Positions 1 through 9,464 are shown, counted from the stretch's first letter. The stretch: DNA of 64,000 nt from Parapedobacter tibetensis (GCF_024643205.1 NZ_JAMKQJ010000004.1:372001-436000); one strand, 5' to 3'. The notes: a model not told the origin generated them from the letters alone. Translations and numbers: made by a program.

Positions 1-827
1 TCAAAAATATACAACGGCTTATCAAACAGTGGGTCACGTTTGGCAATCTCATCCCGTAATATGGAAGCTTGCGCATGTTGGCATCCCAAGCTCAAGACGG
101 TCGCCCCAGCTACATTGGGATGCGTAATGTATCCGGCAAGGAGTCCACACAATGCATCAGAGTCTGTCCGCGTGCCCCCGCAGCCCATTTGGTGGTTGAG
201 AAATTTAACCCCATCTACATGCTCAAACAGCCGCTGTTCATTTTCCAGTCCTTTGATTGTTGTGATATCGGCATTCAATATTTCCTCCACCGCAGCACCG
301 GCTTTGTATAGTTGAATAAGCTGCTCTACTTCAGGTTCATATCCACGTGCACGCTTGCCATATCCCAGTTTTTCCTCCAATGCGCGTTTCATCACCAATA
401 CATTTCGGTTTTCGCAGAAAACCAACGGGATTACCAGCCAATAATTGGCCGTACCCACCGCTCCATTGGCCCTGTGGTACCCCATGAACGTGCGGCCTTC
501 AAATGCCGAAACATCCGGTTTTTGCCAATCGAGCCTACGCTCGCCGAGCTTAAATTCATCTGCGGCATGGTGGATGTTTTGGGTGGTAATGGTTTCCCCT
601 TGTGGCAAAGCGACATTCGTTTTGCCTACCAATACGCCATACATGCGCACTTCATCTCCAGCTTCCAATGGTTCAACCGTAAATTTGTGTTTCGCCTTTA
701 CGCCACTGACAATCTTAATTTGTTTGCCTTCAACGTTTATTTCCATTCCCGGAGGCAAGTCCTGCAAAGCTACCAGCACGTTGTCATGGGGGTGTATCTG
801 TAGAAAGGCCTGTTTATTATTGTCCAT
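1..827 (-). CDS. UxaA-family altronate/fuconate-type dehydratase, C-terminus cut by window edge
   Basis: This gene enters from the left edge; 275 codons are visible. I read it from the reverse complement starting at the ATG at 825-827. The N-terminal part (about residues 1-80) looks like the small SAF-type domain of altronate dehydratases, and it is followed by the family core with RANGAVGTANYW around residue 120 and the QMGCGGTRTD segment. The family removes water from sugar acids in the cytoplasm using Fe/Mn. Its stop-to-start gap from the mutarotase gene is 4 bp and that gene overlaps fucP, so it belongs to the fucose operon. By analogy with the Campylobacter jejuni fucose locus, which pairs UxaA proteins with FucP and a mutarotase, the substrate may be L-fuconate rather than altronate. 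The family is seen directly; the substrate is inference. Confidence 0.85.
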   Translation of the reverse strand, partial: MDNNKQAFLQIHPHDNVLVALQDLPPGMEINVEGKQIKIVSGVKAKHKFTVEPLEAGDEVRMYGVLVGKTNVALPQGETITTQNIHHAADEFKLGERRLDWQKPDVSAFEGRTFMGYHRANGAVGTANYWLVIPLVFCENRNVLVMKRALEEKLGYGKRARGYEPEVEQLIQLYKAGAAVEEILNADITTIKGLENEQRLFEHVDGVKFLNHQMGCGGTRTDSDALCGLLAGYITHPNVAGATVLSLGCQHAQASILRDEIAKRDPLFDKPLYIF

Positions 828-831
828 CTTC

Positions 832-1182
832 TTATTCAAAAGCACTAAGTTCGAAAATTTTGTCCATTAATACCCATTTATCCCCAGGTTTAGTGCCTGA
901 GATTGGTTTTTGGTATTTCCACATCAATTTCTCCCATTCCTGTACACATGGGTTGGCCGCATCTGCTGCAGCTTTTCTTTCAAAGGAGAATTCATCGGTA
1001 GTTTCCATAACCATAAACAAGCGGTTGGCGAACCGATATATCTCCATTCGTTGTATACCTGAATCCCGAATTGACTGTTTGATTTCGCGAGACACATTCC
1101 GGTGCCATTGTTCATATTCAGCAATCAACTGCTCATCATCCTGTAAATCCAAAGCCAACACGTAACGTTTCATCGCACTCAT
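832..1182 (-). CDS. L-rhamnose/L-fucose mutarotase (RhaM family)
   Basis: Small protein of about 116 residues matching the RhaM/DUF718 mutarotase family (usual length about 105). It interconverts sugar anomers in the cytoplasm. The WHRNV segment corresponds to the region holding the active-site His of RhaM, and the C-terminal half ends with the WEKLMWKYQKP segment. I chose the ATG at 1180-1182 because it overlaps the fucP stop as ATGA, a usual coupled arrangement. An alternative ATG at 1171-1173 would give MKRYVLAL and a more typical length. Its place between fucP and the UxaA gene suggests fucose as the sugar; RhaM against a fucose-specific paralogue cannot be decided from sequence alone. 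Confidence 0.85.
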   Translation of the reverse strand: MSAMKRYVLALDLQDDEQLIAEYEQWHRNVSREIKQSIRDSGIQRMEIYRFANRLFMVMETTDEFSFERKAAADAANPCVQEWEKLMWKYQKPISGTKPGDKWVLMDKIFELSAFE

Positions 1183-2459
1183 AGCTTGCGAAAGTTGAGT
1201 GCTCGATTGTATACGCCGTATAGCGCAACCACTGCAAAGCAAACAAGTGGTACGAGATAAGAAATATTGATACTGCCGTAGTGATCTGATATTAGTCCTT
1301 GGAAATAAGTCATTACAGCTCCGCCCAATATGGCCATAATCAAGCCCGACCCTCCTATCTTTCGATCCTCACCCAATCCTTCACTTGCCAACCCATAAAT
1401 GGTAGGGAACATCAGGCTCATACAAGCTGAAATGGCCACCAACGCATACACGCCCACATACGCTCCGCTAAAGGAAACGATGAATGTCAGCCCAATGGCT
1501 ATGACAGATAGGATGGTCAACAGATTATAGGGCTTCACATACTTCATGAGGCCTGTGGTGATGAATCGGAATACCGTGAATGCAACCAAGGCGGCGATGT
1601 AGTAATTTGACGCATTTTCTTCATCCAATTGGAGTTCCTGCATCACGTATCGGATGGTATATGACCACACCCCGATTTGCGCCCCTACGTAGAAAAACTG
1701 GGCCACTACGCCGAAAACATAGTTTTTGTTCCTCACGAGCCTAAGGAATGCCTGCCTCACATTTCCCCGGTCCGTGTCGGTGTCTGTTGGCATGCGCACC
1801 AACCTGATCATCAGCCATACCAACACCAGCACCACGGCCAACCCTACATATGCCTGCATCACCGCCGAAAGCTCAGCTGATTGTACTTGCTGTAGCGTCG
1901 CGCTATCCATGGTGGCCCGCTCATCGGAACCCGCGCGGTTTAGTGCGGAAAGAATAATAAACTTACTGATGATCACACCGGTAATGGAACCGATGGGATT
2001 GAAAGATTGCGCCAGATTCAAGCGCCGTGTTGCCGTGGATTCCGGACCGAGGCTTAAGATGAACGGGTTTGCAGCGGTCTCCAAAATGGAGAGACCGCCG
2101 GCCAATATAAAGAGCGCAGTGAGGAAATGTCCATATACCATGGTCCCGCTTGCGGGATAAAACAACAAGGCTCCCAACGTAAATAATCCCAAGCCGAGCA
2201 ATATACCCGACTTGTATGTAAACCTTCGGATATACAGTGCTGCTGGCAAGGCCAGCAGAAAATAAGCGCCATAAAACGACATCTGTATCAATGAAGTCTG
2301 CGCATCGGTCATCGACATGATTTTCTTAAAGGCAGCCAATAAGGTATCCGTCATATTATTGGCTAATCCCCAAAGGAAGAACAATGAGGTGATCAGTATT
2401 ATCGATAGCCGTGTATTCCGTGTTGTCATATCCTGTCTATTTATTTGGTTAGTGCTCAA
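1179..2459 (-). CDS. fucP: L-fucose:H+ symporter, MFS permease
   Basis: 426-residue inner-membrane protein with about 12 hydrophobic segments that aligns well with FucP. The acidic residues needed for proton coupling in E. coli FucP (Asp46, Glu135) have counterparts here: Asp38 in NNMTDTLL and Glu127 in LETAANPF. Members of the family also carry glucose or galactose, so fucose is favoured mainly by the neighbouring mutarotase and UxaA genes. It is the first gene of the leftward operon; its stop overlaps the mutarotase start by ATGA. A candidate promoter and AraC-type operator lie just upstream at 2470-2535. Confidence 0.9.
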   Translation of the reverse strand: MSTNQINRQDMTTRNTRLSIILITSLFFLWGLANNMTDTLLAAFKKIMSMTDAQTSLIQMSFYGAYFLLALPAALYIRRFTYKSGILLGLGLFTLGALLFYPASGTMVYGHFLTALFILAGGLSILETAANPFILSLGPESTATRRLNLAQSFNPIGSITGVIISKFIILSALNRAGSDERATMDSATLQQVQSAELSAVMQAYVGLAVVLVLVWLMIRLVRMPTDTDTDRGNVRQAFLRLVRNKNYVFGVVAQFFYVGAQIGVWSYTIRYVMQELQLDEENASNYYIAALVAFTVFRFITTGLMKYVKPYNLLTILSVIAIGLTFIVSFSGAYVGVYALVAISACMSLMFPTIYGLASEGLGEDRKIGGSGLIMAILGGAVMTYFQGLISDHYGSINISYLVPLVCFAVVALYGVYNRALNFRKL

Positions 2460-2469
2460 TCTCGCTCAG

Positions 2470-2535
2470 CAAAAATAGTGAAAGAAAGCACACGAACACT
2501 GCCAACATATTAGCGATATATTAAGCTATATTAGC
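2470..2535 (-). promoter_or_regulatory. Candidate fucP promoter with two-site activator operator
   Basis: On the minus strand a TATTTTTG (complement of 2470-2477) fits the Bacteroidota -7 consensus TAnnTTTG and lies 11 bp upstream of the fucP start codon. Upstream are two identical octamers, ATATTAGC on the plus strand at 2507-2514 and 2528-2535. Their spacing is 21 bp, two helical turns, as in sites bound by AraC-family dimers. The proximal site abuts a TTG (complement 2503-2505) where the -33 box would be expected, although the 25 bp spacer is a little long. The divergent AraC gene is the obvious candidate ligand. The repeats are seen; the binding is inference. Confidence 0.55.
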
Positions 2536-2594
2536 ACATATTTAGTATAATTGTAGATTATTATGTTTTTTTGACTGACCAATTTGGCAATTAC

Positions 2595-3461
2595 ATGAAA
2601 CCCCAATTACTTAAAGTGAGCACAGGACCGGCTCATTCCTTCAGTGTACGGCGTGATACCGTGCCATATGCCAACAATCGCTGGCATTACCACCGCGAAA
2701 TTGAGCTCATTCATTTTGAAAGGGGCTGGGGCACACAGTTCATCGGTGATAGTATCCGCAATTTCGCGTCGGGTGACATGGTGTTGATTGGCTCCAACCT
2801 ACCCCATTATTGGAGTTTTGATAGCAGCTATTTTGATCGGGACGGCCGGGAAGAAGCCGACGTCCGCGTAGCGCACTTCAATGATGATTTCTGGGGAGTG
2901 GATTTCCTCGATTTGCCGGAAAACACGAATATCAAACTGCTCCTCCAGAACGCTAAGCAAGGCATGGCGGTGTATGGCGCCGTCCGTATGCGGGTGTGCA
3001 GCATCTTGGAGGAATTATTAGTTACCGAAGGCACCAAACGGATTATTCTGCTCATTGAAGCCCTTACTGCCATTGCTCAGGCCAAAGATATCCAACTACT
3101 TTCATCCGTTAGTTTCAATCCGCATTTCCAACGTGGCGAAAAGGATCGCATAAATAACATCTATGATTTCGCGCTTGATCATTTTAAACAACGGATTTCA
3201 CTGGATGAAATAGCGGAAGTGGCTGGCATGAGTAGCAATGCCTTTTGCCGTTATTTTAAATCGCGCACGGGCAAAACCTTTTCGCAATTCCTTATCGAAT
3301 TACGGGTGGGCCATGCTTGCAAACTACTCATTGAAAACAACTTGAACGTCAAACAAATCTGCTATGAAAGCGGATTTTATAACTTCGCTGGATTCCACAA
3401 ATACTTCAAACAGATTACAGGAAAAAGCCCGTTGAATTACCAACGGGCTTATTTAAAGTAA
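2595..3461 (+). CDS. AraC-family transcriptional regulator, likely of the fucose operon
   Basis: 289 residues from the ATG at 2595; an in-frame TTG eight codons upstream is less likely. The N-terminal part is a cupin-like sensor domain (WHYHREIELIHF, then GDMVLIGSNLPHYW), and the last 100 or so residues carry two helix-turn-helix motifs (LDEIAEVAGMSSNAFCRYFK and the VKQICYESGFYNFAGFHKYF segment). It is transcribed away from fucP, with a two-site operator in the gap, so local control of the fucose genes is the simplest reading. The inducer is not evident from sequence. Confidence 0.9.
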   Translation: MKPQLLKVSTGPAHSFSVRRDTVPYANNRWHYHREIELIHFERGWGTQFIGDSIRNFASGDMVLIGSNLPHYWSFDSSYFDRDGREEADVRVAHFNDDFWGVDFLDLPENTNIKLLLQNAKQGMAVYGAVRMRVCSILEELLVTEGTKRIILLIEALTAIAQAKDIQLLSSVSFNPHFQRGEKDRINNIYDFALDHFKQRISLDEIAEVAGMSSNAFCRYFKSRTGKTFSQFLIELRVGHACKLLIENNLNVKQICYESGFYNFAGFHKYFKQITGKSPLNYQRAYLK

Positions 3462-3474
3462 CATTACGTTTAGC

Positions 3475-5760
3475 TTAATCCTCGAAGCTCAACGAAAACG
3501 GGAAATCCGCTAGCTTCGTTCCCCTACCCATATTGGGCTCATCTGCCATATCAAAATGGAGTACCGCGCCACCCATCAGCTCACTGTGTTTGAGGTAGTT
3601 CTTGCTGTATCCCTTGCCATTGAACGTAGCGGACTGGATGTATTTATTGTCGGCGTTGTTATTCGGCGCATTGATTTCGATGGTCTTCCCTCCCGTCAAT
3701 TGGATAGTGGCTTTCTTAAATAAGGGTGCACCCAATACATATTCATCCGTAGCTGGGGTGACCGGATAAAAACCCAATGCGGAGAATACATACCACGCCG
3801 ATGTCTGCCCATTATCTTCATCCCCGCAATATCCATCAGGGGTGGGCAAATACATACGCTCCATGGTCTCACGTACCCAGTGTTGGGTTTTCCAAGGGGC
3901 CCCGCCATAGTTATAGAGGTAAATCATGTGTTGGATAGGCTGATTTCCATGCGCATATTGCCCCATATTGGCGATTTGCATCTCACGGATTTCATGGATG
4001 GTAAACCCATAATAGCTATGGTCAAACACTGGAGGCAAAGAAAATACGGAATCTAGTTTGCTGATGAATGCATCATGGCCACCCATCAATTGTGCCAACC
4101 CTTCGACATCTTGGAAAACCGACCATGAATAATGCCAGCTGTTCCCTTCGGTGAATGCATCGCCCCATTTGAATGGGTTGAATGGGGTTTGGAACTTGCC
4201 GTCCTTGTTTTTTCCACGCATCAAGCCCGTTTCGTTGTCAAAAAGCTTTTTGTAATTAAAGCTTCGCTCCCGGTATAGCGCGATTTCATCCGCAGGGCGT
4301 CCCAGCGCCTTCGCCAATTGATAAATGGCAAAATCATCATAAGCATACTCCAACGTGCGGGCGGCATTTTCATTTATATTTACATCATAGGGCACATAGC
4401 CGAGCTCGGTGTAATATTGCGCACCTGCCCGCCCTACGGCCGTGATGGGGCCAGCGTTGTTTGCCCCTTTCAGCAGTCCCTCATACAGCTTTTCGATATC
4501 ATATCCCCTAAGCCCTTTGATGTAGGCATCAGCCACCACGGAGGCAGAGTTATTACCCACCATGATATTGCGGTAGCCCGGGCTTGCCCATTCCGGTAAC
4601 CAGCCTCCCTCTTTATAGGTATTTGCCAACCCTTCCTGCATCTTTTGGTTGATCTCCGGATAAACAAGGTTTAGGAAAGGGAATAAGGCTCTGAACGTGT
4701 CCCAGAAACCGGTATCAGTGAACATATAGCCCGGAAGTACCTGCCCATTATAAGGACTGTAGTGGACGACATTGCCATTGGCATCATATTCATAAAACAT
4801 GCGCGGAAAGAGGATGGTTCGGTACAGGCAGGAATAAAAGGTGCGGACTTGGTCTATGGTTCCCCCTCCAACTAATACCTTGCCCAACTCCGTGTTCCAT
4901 CGGTCGGCACCTTCTTGTTTGATGGTTTCAAAATCTTTATCGCCTATTTCCCTCAGGTTCAACTCGGCTTGCTCATGGCTGATGAAAGACGAAGCGACTT
5001 TCGCTTGCACTTGATCGCCTCTTTCGGCGATGCTGAACCCAACAATGGCGCCTACATGGTCGGCCTGTATCTCCAATCGGTCATCCACCAATAGGGAATC
5101 CGCAAACGTACCCGCGCTCGTAAACGGACGGTCAAATACAAGCACAAAATAATTCTTAAAATTGTCGGGAACACCCCCGTTATTGCGGGTGGTATAGCCG
5201 ATGATTTTGTTTTCGCTAGGGATGATTTGCACATATGAACCTTTGTCAAAAGCATCTATCACCACGAACGCACTATCGGATTTCGGGAATGTAAACCGGA
5301 AGCGTGCTGCACGCTCAGTTGGGGTAATCTCCGTGGTGAGGTCGTGGTCTGCGAGGTACACGCTATAATAATGCGGTTTGGCTACCTCTGCCTTATGCGA
5401 AAACCAGCTTGCACGCTCATTCTCATCGAAGGTCCGCCTGCCTGTGATGGGCATGATGGAAAATTGTCCATAATCATTCATCCACGGCGAAGGTTGATGG
5501 GTCTGTTTAAATCCACGAATCTTGTCTGCGGTATAGGTGTACATCCATCCATCGCCCATCTTTCCTGTTTGGGGCGACCAAAAATTCATGCCCCATGGAA
5601 GTGCAATGGCGGGATATGTATTGCCATTCGACAAGCTGTGTACCGATTGTGTACCCATCAGGGTATTCACATAGTCTAATGGGTTTTCTACGTGAGCGAC
5701 TTCCTGCGCACTTACATGCAACAAGAGACAAGCAAAAAATAGGGTCAATGATGATTTCAT
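3475..5760 (-). CDS. GH92 alpha-mannosidase, secreted
   Basis: 761 residues, the normal length for glycoside hydrolase family 92, calcium-dependent exo-alpha-mannosidases. A signal peptide is visible (MKSSLTLFFACLLLHVSAQ). The N-terminal beta-sandwich begins with MGTQSVHSLSNGNTYPAIALP, and the catalytic alpha/alpha-barrel holds the conserved GDEDNGQTSAWYVFSALGF block near residue 660, plus the GNQPIQHMIYLYNY segment. It should act in the periplasm or at the surface on alpha-1,2-, 1,3- or other mannosides of N-glycans or mannans. It stands alone: the outer-membrane protein on its upstream side is separated by about 190 bp, and the AraC gene converges on it. The linkage preference cannot be read from sequence. 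Confidence 0.93.
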   Translation of the reverse strand: MKSSLTLFFACLLLHVSAQEVAHVENPLDYVNTLMGTQSVHSLSNGNTYPAIALPWGMNFWSPQTGKMGDGWMYTYTADKIRGFKQTHQPSPWMNDYGQFSIMPITGRRTFDENERASWFSHKAEVAKPHYYSVYLADHDLTTEITPTERAARFRFTFPKSDSAFVVIDAFDKGSYVQIIPSENKIIGYTTRNNGGVPDNFKNYFVLVFDRPFTSAGTFADSLLVDDRLEIQADHVGAIVGFSIAERGDQVQAKVASSFISHEQAELNLREIGDKDFETIKQEGADRWNTELGKVLVGGGTIDQVRTFYSCLYRTILFPRMFYEYDANGNVVHYSPYNGQVLPGYMFTDTGFWDTFRALFPFLNLVYPEINQKMQEGLANTYKEGGWLPEWASPGYRNIMVGNNSASVVADAYIKGLRGYDIEKLYEGLLKGANNAGPITAVGRAGAQYYTELGYVPYDVNINENAARTLEYAYDDFAIYQLAKALGRPADEIALYRERSFNYKKLFDNETGLMRGKNKDGKFQTPFNPFKWGDAFTEGNSWHYSWSVFQDVEGLAQLMGGHDAFISKLDSVFSLPPVFDHSYYGFTIHEIREMQIANMGQYAHGNQPIQHMIYLYNYGGAPWKTQHWVRETMERMYLPTPDGYCGDEDNGQTSAWYVFSALGFYPVTPATDEYVLGAPLFKKATIQLTGGKTIEINAPNNNADNKYIQSATFNGKGYSKNYLKHSELMGGAVLHFDMADEPNMGRGTKLADFPFSLSFED

Positions 5761-5950
5761 TACTATAGGGTTTGTTTTATTGGATCTATATTGTAAATGC
5801 TTTTTACAATCCGCTAATATGGTAAAAATATTGCAAAATGGAAATGCTAAAAGTATTTAGCTTATATCCAAACCTCGTAGGTTTATCCTTTGCACAATTA
5901 CCACTAACTCACTTCCAACACCAATTTTCCGATAAACTCGCCAGATTCCA

Positions 5951-8725
5951 TCATGACTTTTTAGGGGGATACTTCTGCAAACGGATATTCAATGACAGCA
6001 TAAAGTACCTTGCCAAACGATTGTTTCGTGTCTCAAACCGATCGGTATCCAGCACCTCAAGGGTTAGTCCCGTATTCTCGTTGAACAAATCGAATCCCTG
6101 CAACCTCAACAGCGCCATATTATTCTTTAAAAAGGTACATTCGATATAGGCATTGAGTAGTGTGGGGTTTGCGTTGACGAAACTGCTATATCCTGTATTG
6201 AGCCGGTGTGATAGATCGAAACCAAATGCCCAGTTATCTGAAAGATAGCCTTTTCCTGCAAATCCGATTAAAAACGAATTGGCATCGATGTCTTCTGTCT
6301 TCCGCAAGGAATAACGGGTTCGATTAAACGTATAGCTGCTATTTAATTCAGTTTCCAGGATATCTTCCAGCGCAAATTGCACCTGCGCCCCCTGCGAGTA
6401 AATGAAATTCCGTCCAAAGTTCTTCTCGTCATTCACATACGAGATGTTATTCACATAATCCGTCGTACCATTCAGGTTAAGCAAGAATTTGTCATTGATC
6501 ACCGGTGTACTATACATGAAATAACCCCTTGCATCGAAATATCCGGGAGAATTCCGGAAACTAGTTTCCTGTATGGTGCTGTTGGGATTCGAGCGGTTGG
6601 TCACGATTTTGTTCTGGATTTGGTTTATCGATAACTGCGCTTCAAAAAACCGGTTCCTGCCCATTTTTGTTTGGCGAAAACGGGTGGTGAAGCGGTTGAT
6701 GAACTCGGCCTTCAAATCAGCATTACCAATGATGATGTTTTGAGAATTGGTCAAGTCCCGGATAGGTTGTATTTGGGAGAAATTGGGTTGGTTGTTGGTA
6801 CCCAAGTAATCAATGGACCACTCGCTTTCATCATTGATTCGGAAACGAAACCCAGCACTTGGAATCAGGTTTATGTTGCTGTGTTGGGTATGTTCGTCGT
6901 TGTCAAGTGTATGTCCTTGAAGGAGTAATGGCTGTACAGCAAATCCTAAGATATATTTGAACCGCTTATTTTGCTCCATTTGGTAATTTATCCCCACCTT
7001 ATTGCTTTCGAAAAAATATGAATAATCCAAACTTAGGGAGTCCACGAACATTTCCTCGGTTATATCCCAAACGCTACGGCGGCTATCAATTGCGGTATAG
7101 TTATATTCATAGCTCATTTCCAATATGCTGTTTTTATCGATGGGCTCCACATAGGAAGCCCGCATACGGCCCACCCGGTTTCGGTTGTCGCTATTTACTT
7201 GTTGCTCCAGCGCATATACGTCATCCTGGATGGGTTGTCCGGTGTTGGCATTGACACTTTCAAAATAGTCGTTTATACTTTCCAGTTTATTCGTCTTGGA
7301 GTATTTCCCCTGCATATTGAGCACAAATTTGCGCCCAGGCTTGCGGAACATCCTGGAATACAACACATCGATATCAAAGTTGGGCGACGACATTTCTTCG
7401 TCCGCAAAATAAGCTCTTTCGCTGATGATGTGTCTGTTTTCAATCGTATCCCTACTGCGATGCATGGAGTTGGACGTACTATATGACAGATTAGGGCTTA
7501 CTTTCAGGTAATTTCGGGCGTCCAATTGGGCTTCTACATCCCAAGCCATCAAATGGTTGATGTTATCCGCATTGATTTCCTTCTTTTGCCTATTTTCGAT
7601 GGTATTGAAATCGTCATACACACTTCGTAACAGGGTATTCCCCACCGTATTGTTTTTCCTATTGGAAAATGTGTATTTCCCATATACGCTTACCTTTTCC
7701 GATATGTCATCGGAATAACTAACTCCTGCTGAATTGGTGGTGTTTAGTCCATCCACGGGATCCATCATGCCGGTAAGGTCGGTATTGCCTCGTTCCCTCA
7801 TACCCGCGCCACTCGGAGCTCCATAGCTAAATAGGCTTGTATTGGTGTTGTTGAACGATCCCACCATGGAAAATTCTTGTCCATCGTTGAAGTTGTTTAT
7901 CCCCATGCTGCCGATGTATCGTTCTTCCGTTCCTCCACCTCCGGTTACCTGTCCAAAAAGTATACGTTTCTTATCTTCTTTCAATACGATATTGAGTATC
8001 TTCTCGGGCTCCGTATCTTTTACGCCCGTTCTGCTCGCCATATCGCCATAATAATCGATTACCTGTATGGACTGGACGAATTCGGCAGGCAGATTGCGCG
8101 TCGCTGTAAGTACCTCTCCCCCGAAAAAATTCTTGCTGTCTACTTGTACCCGGCTGATTTGTCTTCCATGGGCAATCACTGTGCCGTCCCTGAGCACTTG
8201 CACGTTGGGAAGTAGTTTCAACGATTCTTCCAGCAGCGAGTTTTTCCGCACGTTGAATGCATCCATATTGTACTGAATGGTATCTTCTTTGATAACAATG
8301 GGTTGTACCCAGTTGATGACCACTTCCCTGAGCAAGGTTTGCTCCGGGGGTAACACGATGGGGAGTAATTGTATTAATGGCGTCGAAAAATTCGATTGAT
8401 ATGATTTATCCAATATTTTGTACCCGATCATACTGAATGTAAGCCTAAATTCAGGACCTATGATATCTGTGAATCGGAATGCACCATTTTTTTTTGTCGT
8501 TATCAATATCGTATCCAGTATGGACGAAAGCCGCACGTTTACCCCTTCCAACGGCACACCTGCTGTATCGATCACAACACCGCTTATTTCTTTTCGTTGA
8601 TGCTGGCCCATTGCCTGCAATGACACGAAAACAAATACGAAAAGCACAAGCTTATGTAGAGCTGTCGATGGCAGCTTTTCGTCAGAATAAGATGAATTGG
8701 CTTGAAATATCCTCAATATGTTCAA
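5951..8725 (-). CDS. Outer-membrane beta-barrel protein with carboxypeptidase-like N-domain, TonB-receptor-like
   Basis: About 924 residues. After a hydrophobic segment (LVLFVFVFVSLQAMG) comes a carboxypeptidase-regulatory-like domain (ISGVVIDTAGVPLEGVNVRL), then a plug-like region (SLLEESLKLLPNVQVLRDG through LKEDKKRILFG), and then a long barrel of alternating strands ending in an aromatic-poor C-terminus. This matches the Bacteroidota family of outer-membrane barrel proteins related to TonB receptors but without a SusD partner. The start is uncertain: no ATG precedes the signal segment, and the first in-frame candidate is the TTG at 8723-8725, which gives an unusually long n-region. The substrate is unknown; the neighbouring GH92 enzyme hints at glycans only weakly. 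Confidence 0.8.
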   Translation of the reverse strand: MNILRIFQANSSYSDEKLPSTALHKLVLFVFVFVSLQAMGQHQRKEISGVVIDTAGVPLEGVNVRLSSILDTILITTKKNGAFRFTDIIGPEFRLTFSMIGYKILDKSYQSNFSTPLIQLLPIVLPPEQTLLREVVINWVQPIVIKEDTIQYNMDAFNVRKNSLLEESLKLLPNVQVLRDGTVIAHGRQISRVQVDSKNFFGGEVLTATRNLPAEFVQSIQVIDYYGDMASRTGVKDTEPEKILNIVLKEDKKRILFGQVTGGGGTEERYIGSMGINNFNDGQEFSMVGSFNNTNTSLFSYGAPSGAGMRERGNTDLTGMMDPVDGLNTTNSAGVSYSDDISEKVSVYGKYTFSNRKNNTVGNTLLRSVYDDFNTIENRQKKEINADNINHLMAWDVEAQLDARNYLKVSPNLSYSTSNSMHRSRDTIENRHIISERAYFADEEMSSPNFDIDVLYSRMFRKPGRKFVLNMQGKYSKTNKLESINDYFESVNANTGQPIQDDVYALEQQVNSDNRNRVGRMRASYVEPIDKNSILEMSYEYNYTAIDSRRSVWDITEEMFVDSLSLDYSYFFESNKVGINYQMEQNKRFKYILGFAVQPLLLQGHTLDNDEHTQHSNINLIPSAGFRFRINDESEWSIDYLGTNNQPNFSQIQPIRDLTNSQNIIIGNADLKAEFINRFTTRFRQTKMGRNRFFEAQLSINQIQNKIVTNRSNPNSTIQETSFRNSPGYFDARGYFMYSTPVINDKFLLNLNGTTDYVNNISYVNDEKNFGRNFIYSQGAQVQFALEDILETELNSSYTFNRTRYSLRKTEDIDANSFLIGFAGKGYLSDNWAFGFDLSHRLNTGYSSFVNANPTLLNAYIECTFLKNNMALLRLQGFDLFNENTGLTLEVLDTDRFETRNNRLARYFMLSLNIRLQKYPPKKS

Positions 8726-8816
8726 TAAGGCAATTTAAATCTATCGCTGTCTATGCAACCTAAATCTGTCACTGTTCTATAAAGAACGAAAGATAAGACT
8801 TAATCAGTATCTCTGC

Positions 8817-8853
8817 AAAAAAAAACGGGTTGTCTTTTTAGAAAGACAACCCG
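8817..8853 (-). terminator. Intrinsic terminator of the ferritin gene
   Basis: A perfect 12-bp inverted repeat (8826-8837 with 8842-8853, loop of 4) sits 27 bp past the ferritin stop. On the minus strand the stem is followed by nine T residues (8817-8825 as A on the plus strand). This is a textbook rho-independent terminator for the leftward gene. Confidence 0.9.
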
Positions 8854-8880
8854 GTAGCATCGACTTCTTACAGCCAATGT

Positions 8881-9405
8881 CTATCCTTCATAGCTTACCT
8901 TGGGAACATGTTTGTCAATTTCCCAACGGCCTGTTCCTTCTTCTCCAATTACGTCAAACATTTCCAAAATACGCCTAGCTACATATTCCTCCTCGATTTG
9001 TTCTTCGAGAAACCATTGGATGAACTGGAAGGTCACAAAATCTTTCAGCTTGATACACTTATCGGCAATATTGTTGAATTGCTGCGTTACATACATTTCT
9101 TGCTCCAACGTCTGCTCAAACACACTACGGAACGACTCAAAATCAGCAGGAATGTTCACGATTTCTGGAGAAACCGCACGCCCACCCCTATCATTTACAT
9201 AGTTGAAGAGTTTCATCATGTGCTTGCGCTCTTCCTCTGACTGAGTAGCAAAAAAATTCGAACTGAAGTCGTAACCTTGCTCATCACACCATGACGACAT
9301 GGCCAAATAGATGGAAGATGAATGGGCCTCTACCTTAATCTGTGCGTTCAGTATGTTTTCTATCTCTTCGTTCAAAGAGGTTTTCAATCTCAATAAATCT
9401 TTCAT
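8881..9405 (-). CDS. Non-haem ferritin
   Basis: 174 residues, normal for bacterial FtnA-type ferritins that oxidise Fe(II) and store iron in a 24-subunit shell. The ferroxidase ligands are present with the FtnA spacing: Glu26, Tyr33, Glu59, His62 (SEEERKHM) and Glu103, with the FLEEQIEEE helix supplying the last Gln/Glu ligands. There is no haem-binding Met pattern of bacterioferritin. The gene is monocistronic, with its own promoter (9465-9499) and terminator (8817-8853). Its presence fits the OxyR, OsmC and SOD genes elsewhere in the window, although no shared operator was recognised. Confidence 0.95.
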   Translation of the reverse strand: MKDLLRLKTSLNEEIENILNAQIKVEAHSSSIYLAMSSWCDEQGYDFSSNFFATQSEEERKHMMKLFNYVNDRGGRAVSPEIVNIPADFESFRSVFEQTLEQEMYVTQQFNNIADKCIKLKDFVTFQFIQWFLEEQIEEEYVARRILEMFDVIGEEGTGRWEIDKHVPKVSYEG

Positions 9406-9464
9406 AATGCTATGTATTTTTAAATTCGAGGAATAGGTAATGCACCTGCTCCTTTTTTGCTATA

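Noticed and set aside
40..870. Several rightward ORFs over the first 870 bp
   Set aside because: They are frame shadows of the leftward UxaA-family gene, which translates cleanly and matches its family.
6377..8215. Multiple rightward ORFs of 60-112 codons inside the large barrel gene
   Set aside because: Antisense shadows; low complexity and no family resemblance.
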